Of a DNA stretch of 64,000 nucleotides, positions 56,066 through 64,000 are shown in pieces (the first letter of the stretch is position 1; every line of letters starts with the position of its first letter). Origin of the DNA: Hippasteria phrygiana (Eukaryota > Echinodermata > Asteroidea > Valvatida > Goniasteridae). The notes beneath the pieces are model-generated. The model ran no database searches. It was not told where the DNA came from and worked only from the letters and a program-made list of their open reading frames with translations. The position numbers were made by a program, and so were the translations under genes. The stretch lies in assembly GCA_037893225.1 (NCBI GenBank), contig JAZGUH010000488.1:1054001-1118000 (forward strand), read 5' to 3'.

Positions 56066-59000
56066 ATGGAAGAAGTGCTCTTCGGTAATGACTACTTTGA
56101 AAATACATCCCCGGATCAGACTGACTCCCAACTGCAAGAAATTGCGCAGATCGAAGACGACCTGATGGCGGGAACGTCGGGCCAGCAAGGTGGTCAAACA
56201 GTGGTAAGTTTTATTTTGTTAAACTTTCCTGTTTAATATCATCAACTGAAATCAAACTGTGTTTTACTTTATACATGTATATTGAATTTGTAGAAATGGG
56301 TAGAAATGTTCGTATAACGTTGCTGGTTGAATTTGGAAAAGAAACAACGATATTTTCACAATACGTTCACGTATTTTTTTATATTTTTTTTGTACGACCA
56401 TTATTTGAAGTTAACGAGAATGACTGATGTGTTATTGATTTGTTTTTGTAAATGTTGAAAAACAGTTATGTAAAGGTTTGTTGTTGTTTTTGCCCGATCA
56501 ATTTTGAAAATCATTAACTGTAAATAATCCGTAGTGTATCTCGTTAATATTACGAGTGCGACTCTTAACTGAACTATCGACAACGACTGATACACAGTCT
56601 AAATCGCTAAATAAATTAAGCGCAAGGCCAACGATTGTTTGTGATCTATGCTTATTGTTACTGTTAATTTATTTCTTATTTTATTTGTGAAAAAAAATGT
56701 AGAAGACAAATGGATCTACCCTTTGAATATCCATTTATCCAATGAGCAGGAGGAGCGGGAAGATGAATTTATGGTAAGAAAAAACTATATACATCACAGC
56801 GTCCAAGTAAAATCCGAAATCCGTCATCACTCTGTAATTTCCTTTTACTGTTTTAAGTAAGACGCCTTTATCATATCCATCAGATGTTTTCTCATCCATG
56901 TTTAATTATTTATTAACATACCTGTTTTGGGGGGTTTTTTTTCTTTCTTTTTCTTAAGGACGTGGGAGAATTCCAATCTCTTCCACATCAGCCCAGGGCA
57001 GAGTTAAGTTGCAGTAATTGCGACAAAGTGTTTACCCTTAAAAGCAACCTTATGCGGCACAGACGCCGCAACAAGCACGCAAGGGGACCTGGCCTCAATA
57101 CAGCCGATTTCCCTTGCAGTATGTGTGGCAAGAGCTTTGCTCGCCGGGACAATTTAAACCGCCACATGAAAGTGCATCAGCCATCAACCCCCCCCCCCCC
57201 CCCCCCCCCCCTTTGATGGGCTACCACCACCACCACCACAACCACCAGCAGCAGCAGCACAACAACCGGCCCACAAACCCAAGCCAGCCTTCGCCTGCAA
57301 CATCTGCGGTAGGACATACACCCGACGGGACAATCTGCGCCGCCACCTAAGGACTGTTTACCGCGGGCCAGACAATCCCCCTCCGGCGCCCCAGCTGCTC
57401 CACCCGCTGCTTCACCCCCTACACCACCTCTTCCTGTCCCACCGCCTCTGTTAGCGATGGCAGAGGATCCGGAGGAGTTCCCAGAACCCGCCGAGCGCTT
57501 CCTCCTAGATGCACGCAACAACAATGGTGAAGAGCTGGATAAAGACAATGGGGATGACAACAGCGGGGATGACGACAACCACAACGCCGATGCTCAACTT
57601 GCAGATGAGGACAACGAAGACCCCGAACTCCGCGACACATTACGGGTAAATTGGGGTGCTGTTAGAAGCCATCACTTTATAGGGAGACCGGTGCAAGATG
57701 TATATAATTTTAGATTAGTGGGGTCTAGGTTACTTGGACAGGGTGTCAATGTAGAAGATGCTTTACGCGGGGTTTTTCGTCAACTCCGATTACGGACAAA
57801 AATAAATGTATCATTCGGTCTTGTTTTGAGGCACTCCGGCACTGGTGATTTGAGATATTATCACGCCAGCGACAACAATGCCCGTTTTTTTCCAGAACCT
57901 ATCTCGATAGGTTCTGAGGAAGACTTAGATCGGCTTATCGAAGCACTTAGACAGGGGGACATTGCAGAGCACGGCCGTAGGCAGAGACCCGACACAAAAT
58001 GGACGGTAGAGTCCATAACTAACATGTGTGTGTTTGTAAACAAAACCGATTTTGTCATTGGGGCTTCTTCTACCCCACTACCACCTTATGTGGAAAATAA
58101 CCAAGATTTAATCAACCTGGTAAGAAGTAGACAGAACGGGGCTCTGTACGATGACAAGTTGTGCTTTTTTCGATGTTTGGCATTGCTCAACGCAAGTAAC
58201 GAACGCGGCCTAGAGCGCGAATTACAACACTTACTGGGTATTTATCGCCGCGAATTGGGGGAGATGGGTGTCACGATAGATGATTTAGATGCAGCCGAGC
58301 GTCTCTTTCGGGTGAACATACAAGTTTATTCTTTAGTTCGAGTTGAACGAGACGATGGGGGCGTGGCAGAAGATTTAGATGATGAGGGGGAGGGTGGAGA
58401 TGATGTGGTTGAAGGCGATGTAAGAATAAGGGCTGAACTTATTCGGCGGTCACCCTGCCGTCATATGCGAACACTGAATTTAAACTTGTTTGGAGACTAT
58501 TTCTCGTACATCCGGGATTTAAAGATGTACAGCAAATCCTACTCTTAGTCAAAGTGTGACAGAACGTTTAAACGCTCAAACAATCTAAATTGTCACGAGC
58601 TTACTTGTGATGGCAATGTCAAGCATACATTTCAAGGCGGGACTTACAAGTTGCCAAATAGAGGAACTTGGGATAGACGTCCCGGCCGACCTCCAGTATT
58701 ACCCTTATCGCGCCACTTTTGATTTTGAATGCTTTTTCCAAAGGGTCCCGCCTAACTTACAGGGTATAACTCGGGGAAGCTTAAGTAGAAGGCACAGCAC
58801 CAGTTGCTTAGTTGTAGCGTGGCAAGTAATGTCTCAAATCACCAAGATCTGGTGTGGTGTGCCTCGTAACAAATGGGGATTCAAGGGATCTTGTACGTAA
58901 ACTCATAAATATACTTCATGACATTTCTGAGACACCTTACGCAGCTTTGGTGGTGAGGTACCAGCCCTTGTTTGACAAGTTACAAGAGCTTTGCAACCAG

Positions 59001-61450
59001 CCTGGTGGAAGGGATACAGGAACACAAAAAAAACCACCCTGCTCAGACTGCCGGGGAAAAATAGATGCCTTCATCAAGGAACTTCTTGTCTTGGGGTTCA
59101 ATTGCGGTAAATACGATATCAATGTCATGAAACGATACTTGTACTCTGAAGTCGAAACCATCGACCCCTTACAATTCATTGTAAAAAGAACCGGTACTTA
59201 CATGGCACTCAAGACCAAAAAGCTGAAATTTCTAGACATCGCAAATTACTTGGCACCAGGATATAGCTATGACAATTTTTTTAAACCTACGGTGTAGAGC
59301 AACAAAAAGTTTTTTTTTCCCCTTACGAGTGGTTTGACGACCTAGAAAAATTGAAGTCAGACAAACTCCCGCCCCACGAGGCTTTTTACAGCCATCTCAA
59401 AAACGAAAACATATCTGAGGAACAGTATGAATATTGCCAACGAGTCTGGCGCGAACAGGATATGAGAACTATGAAAGATTTCTTAGTCTGGTACAACAAT
59501 TTGGATGTATAGTGCCCTTTTTGGATGCAGTTGAAAAAATGGCCAACTTTTACCAGGAAAGAGGGATGGATATGTTTAAATGTGCCATGTCAGTACCGGG
59601 TCTTTCCCTGCAGTACCTATTTCTAACCCTAACCGAAGGCATCAGTTTCTCCCTGATTGACGAGTACAACAAAGATCTGTAGTACAAGATTAAAAGTAAC
59701 ATTATTGGCGGTCCGTCGATTGTGTTCAACAGATATCATGAACAAAACAAAACGTACATCCGAGGCGGCGCAAAATTGTGTAAAAAGGTAGTGGGGTTTG
59801 ATGCTAATGCTTTATACATGTGGGCCCTCATGCAAGATATGCCGATCGGACTTTTCATAAGACGCAAAGCGGAGGACAGATTTAAGCCTGTTAGGAGCCA
59901 GAAATACGGGGCGATGGCGTGCGAGTGGATGGACTGGGTGGCCAAAACGACTGGGGTTAGTATCACTCACAAATTCAATGGTGTCGAAAAGCGCGTTGGG
60001 TCGAGACAACTACCCGTAGATGGGTTTTGTAGTGAAACAAACACGGCCATACAATTTCATGGTTGTTTCTGGCATGGGCATCGATGTCGTCTCAATAACA
60101 AAGACTTTAATGATTACCGAAAGAAAAGCTGCGCCGATCTCCGAAAAAAGACCGAGGAGAATTCGGCATACATCACTAGTCAAGGTTAAAACCTCATGGA
60201 AATTTGGGATTGCCAATGGGAAGATATGAAATTACACAATCCACAGTTGCGCCAGTTTTTATTTTCAATTCGACTGATGCTCTCTAAGAAGCGAACCATG
60301 ACACAGCGCGAAGTTTTAGAGTATGTTGCTGACGGGTCACTATTCGGCCTTGTGGAATGTGATATCCGCGTTCCACCACACTTAAAGCTAAAATTTGCTG
60401 AAATGACTCCCATATTTCAGAACGTAACCATCAGTAGGGACGACATCGGTGCTCACATGAAAAGATATGCCGAAGAGGCAGGGATGTTAAAATCTCCGCA
60501 AAAAAGTTTAATAGGGAGCATGTTCGGTTCCAAAATTCTTCTCGCCACGCCTCTGCTCCAGTGGTATTTGTCGCACGGACTCCAAGTCGAGCACGTGTAC
60601 GAGGTCATACAGCATGGACAAAATAATTGTTTCCACAGTTTTGGCGAGTCTGTAAGCGACGCGAGACGAGCGGGTGACACAGACCCTTCGAACGCGATAC
60701 TTGCAGACACTATGAAACTTCTGGGCAACTCTGCCTACGGTAAAACCGTTACGAACCAAGAACGCCACATGAAAGTTGAAATAACCAATGAAAACACTGC
60801 ACCTCGCTACATCAATGATCAACACTTCAGGGCCTTGCACGATATGGGGGAGGGGGTCTTCGAAGTTGAATTAACAAAGAAGTCCATCAAGCTTAAACCT
60901 GCCTATTCAGATACGCAAAATTAAGGATGTTACAATTTTACTATGATTTTTTAGTGAAGTTTATTCACCTTTCCGACTTCGAAATGTGCGAAATGGATAC
61001 CGATTCGGCATATCTTGCACTATCTGGGGAAAATCTCGACTCTGTCATCAAACCCCACAAACACCAAGACTATGAGAGGAAAAAGACACAATGGTTCCCT
61101 CAAACCGACACTGTTGAACATAAAGCATATGACAAACGGACTCCGGGATGTTTAAGGTAGAGTGGGAGGGGTAGGGAATAGTTGCTCTGTGCAGCAAGAC
61201 ATATTTTTGTTTTGGGGAAAGCAACAAGGTCAGTTGCAAGGGACTCAGTAAGAGAACCAACAAAATCACTAAGGAAAAATACCTCAATGTGCTGCGTAGT
61301 AAATCACCGGGGTCCGGAGTCAATCGGGGTTTTCGCATGAGGGGTGGAGATATGTTCACTTATGAACAGACCAAGACAGCGTTTCCGTACATGTATCCGA
61401 AGCGAAAGGTTTTCGAAGACGGGAGGTCAACCACTTTTTTGGATTTGTGA
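56066..61450 (+). pseudogene. polB: Polinton B zinc-finger DNA polymerase B (spliced, frameshifted)
   Basis: Candidate 5' exon 56066-56203 (MEEVLFGNDYFENTSP) with GTAAGT, possible exon near 56703-56773, and main exon from 56959. The main exon has three C2H2 zinc fingers (CSNCDKVFTLKSNLMRH; CSMCGKSFARRDNLNRH; CNICGRTYTRRDNLRRH), a Pro-rich linker with poly-C and 57457-58548 (363 codons intact), then the exonuclease-like FDFECFF and GKYDIN blocks, FDANALYMWALMQDMP (motif A), TAIQFHGCFWHG-type insert, LLGNSAYGKTVTNQER (motif B) and EMDTDSAYL (motif C). Stops or shifts at ~57190, 57370, 58546-58548, 58890, 59297, 59515, 59680, 60189, 60924 and 61158. Catalytic motifs survive but the gene cannot make one protein. 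Replicates the element in intact relatives. Confidence 0.85.
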
Positions 61451-61910
61451 TTTACATGACAAATGACCCATGTACATGTACGTGTAAAAGCCGGCCTTGT
61501 TAATATTTCTGTCTCTCATAATTTTCGTGTTTAATATTAAAACTTAGCCGCGTTTTGAATCTGTGTTAAATAAAATTTCGATACTTAAATTTGTATATGA
61601 GCTTTAAATTTTCTCCGTCTAGTAACGATTCTGTGTATTAATGATTTATTTTGCTTGATCCATTCTTTGTTTTACGGGCATTATATAATACTCGCGTATT
61701 TTACTGTGTTTTTATTATTATTAGAATTATTATTAGAATTATTACTATTATTGTTATTTTGGTAAACCCATCCCGTTATACTTTCTATTACATAATAAGT
61801 ATACATAGTTATACAATATACAGTTACAAGTTAAGTGGCCAATAATACTTTGTTTTTCCTACTTCATGTATTTGTTCATAAGAAAGGAAGTGTAAAAATA
61901 AATAAATAAA
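61451..61910. other. Polinton B intergenic spacer
   Basis: AT-rich, with ATT and AATAAATAAATAA runs. Probably contains the polymerase 3' end and the promoter for the ATPase. No TATA or poly(A) signal can be assigned beyond AATAAA near 61898. Confidence 0.5.
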
Positions 61911-62044
61911 TAATGATTGAGAAAACAGAGAGTTTTGTTGTTGTATGTTTGTTACCTGGTGTTGTTGTGTGCAAGTGTAGAAGTGTGAGAAAATCAAAGC
62001 CTTTAAAAGTCGACCGCATTACAAAAATTGCTTTATTTTACCAA

Positions 62045-62672
62045 ATGGACGTGCGGCTTAAACACCCGTATACCGGACTGGTAGCTGGCCCAACGGGCTC
62101 GGGAAAGACTCAGTTTGTAAAACGTCTTATTTTTGCAGAGGGGAATACACTTAATGACCCGGCTTTTGATCATATATTTGGTGTTACGGGGAATATCAGG
62201 ATGTGTACGACCATCTGGCTAGTCTGGTGCCTCAAATACGATTTGTGGAAGGCTATTCCGCTGATTTACTTCAATCCCTGGATAGAACACAAAGAAACCT
62301 GGTTGTAATAAATGATCTCATGTCAGAAAGCGGCAACAATGCAAAGGTTAGCGAACTTTTCACCAAAGGTAGCCACCACAGAAACCTGTCTGTTATCCTC
62401 ATACTACAAAATGTATTTTACAAGGGGAAGGAAATAAGAACAATTACCTGGTACTCTTCAAGAACCCGAGAGACGCCTCGCAAATTACCCACTTAGCGAG
62501 GCAGATGTACCCCACCAAGTCCAAATATATGATGGAAGCTTACCGCGATGCGACATTCGCCCCCTACGGTTACCTCATTGTCGATTTAAAACCCGATACC
62601 CCCGAAAATGTACGACTCAGAACCAACATCTTTCCCGGTGAATATCCCATCGTTTACATTCCAAAGGTATAA
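62045..62672 (+). pseudogene. packaging ATPase (FtsK/HerA, A32-like) of Polinton B
   Basis: AGPTGSGKTQFVKRLIF is the Walker A box. RNLVVINDLMSESGNN is the Walker B region, with an Asp followed by Leu. STHHRNLSVILILQNVFYKG-like sequence supplies the sensor Gln/Asn. Continues in another frame through ARQMYPTKSKYMMEAYRDA to PIVYIPKV and TAA at 62670-62672. Frameshifts near 62180 and 62440. In capsid-building elements this motor loads DNA into the particle. The reading may begin earlier at 61913, but MDVRLKHPYTG at 62045 matches the family's conserved start region. Confidence 0.85.
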
Positions 62673-63035
62673 ATGACTCGGTTTGGGGTAGACTGCAATC
62701 ATTTGAAGATGTCGAGGCATGTGCACCACAACGCTCCCTACCTCCACGTGCTGGCCAGGGGGAGTGACAAACAACGCTAGGGTGTGATCCAAGGGGCGAA
62801 CAAGGAACTCATACATTGTTTATGTGAGTGCGCCCTCAACGTCCTTAACGGTAATATCCCCCTCAAACCGTCCGAGAAGCAAAAGTTAATCAGATATAAG
62901 AATCACATGCGAGTTCTCAGCAATAAAAAAATTGGCGTTCAAAGGAAAAATGAAGTTTTACGTCAGAAGGGAGGTTTTCTGGGTGCTTTACTCACTCCGG
63001 TATTGAGCGCTCTTGGTGGATTGTTGTTTAAATAA
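62673..63035 (+). pseudogene. small GGFLGALL hydrophobic protein of Polinton B
   Basis: ATG at 62673, directly after the ATPase stop. Conserved parts are MSRHVHHNAPYLHVL, CLCECALNVLNGNIPL, basic KLIRYKNHMRVLSNKK, and the C-terminus RQKGGFLGALLTPVLSALGG. The basic plus hydrophobic end is the type reported in Polintons/adintoviruses as core- or membrane-active (pX/pVI-like) proteins. An in-frame TAG at 62778-62780 interrupts an otherwise open reading. Confidence 0.65.
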
Positions 63036-63037
63036 AC

Positions 63038-63535
63038 ATGGAGCACACCAGGAAAATGGTTATTGTACCTCAAGAAACTCTGACAAAGCTCCAGTCGGCC
63101 AGACGATTGGAACAAACACCAACCACGCGCGTTGTACATAGTTTGGATGGTGAGATGAGTGAGCTCTTGGAACGCCAAGATCTTTCAGATGAGGATAAAA
63201 TTAAGCTGTACCACCAGACACTTCAACGCTACATTAGCCTAAATAAACAGAGAACGGCGCCGCTTACCATGACTTTGGAAAGCAAGCAAAAGGACAGTCA
63301 ACCACCCAAATTAGAGTCGATGAAGCACGTGGGACACGGGCCGCCAAAATTAGAGAAAGAACCCGGCTTTGATGATTCCCCCAAAGTAAAAGTGCATTTA
63401 AAGGGAGAACCAAAGGAGGAGGAATTGTATCACTTACCCCAGTTATTTGCTGAAACGTCCCACCTTGGCGCTACCCCTAAGACCAAAACCAGGAAAAGAA
63501 AAACAGCTGCAAAGCCAAAATGGACTCCATATTAA
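63038..63535 (+). CDS. Polinton B accessory protein, intact ORF
   Basis: 165 codons, intact, starting two bases after the previous stop, so the genes are packed as in a virus. Contains VIVPQETLTKLQSARRLE, then LDGEMSELLERQDLSDEDK and LYHQTLQRYISLNKQ, a helical module recurring in Polintons, then a low-complexity Lys/Pro/Glu region and a basic tail (KTKTRKRKTAAKPKW) suited to DNA binding or nuclear import. Function unknown. Confidence 0.65.
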   Translation: MEHTRKMVIVPQETLTKLQSARRLEQTPTTRVVHSLDGEMSELLERQDLSDEDKIKLYHQTLQRYISLNKQRTAPLTMTLESKQKDSQPPKLESMKHVGHGPPKLEKEPGFDDSPKVKVHLKGEPKEEELYHLPQLFAETSHLGATPKTKTRKRKTAAKPKWTPY

Positions 63536-63577
63536 CCCCGCACAACCACTAATTTCATCATTTTAAACCTGTCCACC

Positions 63578-63784
63578 ATGGAGTGTTGTCCACCGAAACC
63601 AGATTGCGGATTTCAACAGTTCGCCAGAAAAATTCGCTGTCTGTGCGTCTGTTGTCGCAGTAGCGTCATAATCCAAAGCACAGATTTTAAGGATGGGGCG
63701 GAAGGAGGCGTATCTGAAACAGGTGTACTACGACCCCTAGAACCCCGCCGGGTTTGGTGGTGTACAGGCTGTCTACCGTGCTGA
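63578..63784 (+). CDS. small cysteine-rich ORF overlapping the integrase start
   Basis: MECCPPKPDCGFQQFARKIR then CLCVCCRSSVII: eight cysteines in the first 30 residues, perhaps a metal-binding or palmitoylated peptide. The last ~30 codons overlap the integrase start in another frame and are probably not meaningful. Could be chance. Confidence 0.35.
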   Translation: MECCPPKPDCGFQQFARKIRCLCVCCRSSVIIQSTDFKDGAEGGVSETGVLRPLEPRRVWWCTGCLPC

Positions 63785-64000
63785 TCGAAAAAACGGCGCC
63801 AACTTCAACCGGAAGAGAATTAAAACATGGTTGACTCAACAGCCCACTTTCACGTTGCACAAACCGGTACGTAGACACTTTAAACGGAATAGGGTCATCG
63901 TGGGCAGTATTGACCAGCAGTGGCAGGCTGATCTTGTTGACATGGCCTCACTCAGCCATTTTAATGGAAACTACAAATACCTGTTGACGTGTATCGACAT
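63693..64000 (+). pseudogene. Polinton B integrase, N-terminal part (runs off window)
   Basis: ATG at 63693. The frame has YLKQVYYDP, a TAG at 63738-63740, then NPAGFGGVQAVYRADRK, TFTLHKPVRRHFKRNR, and the first catalytic block QQWQADLVDMASLSHF (Asp in ADLVDM) and YKYLLTCID at the window edge. Matches the retroviral-type integrases of Polintons and is different in sequence from that of element A. The remaining catalytic Asp and Glu lie outside. Confidence 0.85.

Larger units (their letters stand above)
56066..64000 (+). mobile_element. Polinton B (large Maverick-type element, right end outside window)
   Basis: All genes are on the plus strand: zinc-finger polymerase, ATPase, small GGFLGALL protein, accessory protein, integrase start. 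The polymerase has a VFQFHGCFWHG-like insertion and zinc fingers absent from elements A, C and D, so it is a separate lineage. Capsid genes, protease and terminal repeats are not in view and may lie beyond 64 kb. The left boundary is unknown, somewhere between about 55.1 and 56.0 kb. Confidence 0.85.

Noticed and set aside
57177..57640. Minus-strand Gly- and Ser-rich ORFs
   Set aside because: They are antisense to the Pro-rich linker and zinc-finger part of the Polinton B polymerase and reflect its base composition.
58546..63740. Programmed readthrough or an alternative code, since several breaks in Polinton B are TAG
   Set aside because: Frameshifts and TAA/TGA stops also occur and no suppressor or recoding signal is seen. 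Ordinary pseudogene decay explains it.

Overview
This is a stretch of an animal nuclear genome, not a prokaryotic or free viral sequence. It is AT-rich and mostly non-coding. It holds spliced genes with GT/AG introns, an immunoglobulin-superfamily receptor gene, tRNA-derived SINE repeats, LINE, hAT, THAP-domain and Penelope-like relics, and above all several decayed Polinton/Maverick (virus-like) elements. Simple repeats such as acatgtacatgt and aggcctaacgttagg, together with abundant Polintons, suggest a marine invertebrate, perhaps an echinoderm, hemichordate or amphioxus. The species is inference only.

Layout. 1-10265: intergenic DNA with satellites, palindromic MITE-like repeats and one candidate host gene on the minus strand (exons near 8.1, 6.6, 5.9 and 5.2 kb). 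10266-24761: Polinton A, with inverted repeats that begin 5'-AG and end CT-3'. It carries a protein-primed DNA polymerase pseudogene, two diverged copies of a jelly-roll-like capsid gene, another virion-like gene, a proline-rich gene, a retroviral-type integrase and a truncated major capsid gene. Its polymerase is split by a CR1-like LINE (11.84-16.70 kb), which is itself split inside its reverse transcriptase by a THAP-domain DNA transposon (13.12-14.79 kb). A second THAP element sits between the two jelly-roll-like genes.

24.8-41.1 kb: a tandem segmental duplication (copy 1 25956-31788, copy 2 31789-39046, almost identical), whose right part contains the beginning of Polinton fragment D. 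Copy 2 alone has a 1,441-bp DNA transposon with a 5-bp target duplication. Fragment D continues through a rearranged capsid-gene block to a polymerase remnant at 41.1 kb. 41.1-43.5 kb: hAT transposase relic and simple repeats. 43.55-45.24 kb: Polinton fragment C (membrane proteins and polymerase N-terminus). 45.5-46.1 kb: an inverted-repeat element with a Penelope-like C-terminus. 46.3-49.3 kb: five exons of an Ig-superfamily transmembrane receptor, with one in-frame stop. 49.4-56 kb: MITEs, a hammerhead-like palindrome, a three-unit tRNA-SINE array, a hAT relic and an SGNH-hydrolase-like fragment.

56.07-64.0 kb (running off the edge): Polinton B, a different lineage from A, C and D. It has zinc fingers and a large type-B DNA polymerase, a packaging ATPase, a small GGFLGALL-type hydrophobic protein, an accessory protein and the start of an integrase, all on the plus strand and carrying several frameshifts and stops. 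In an intact element of this kind the polymerase and integrase copy and insert the element, while the ATPase and capsid proteins would build particles. Every copy here looks inactivated.
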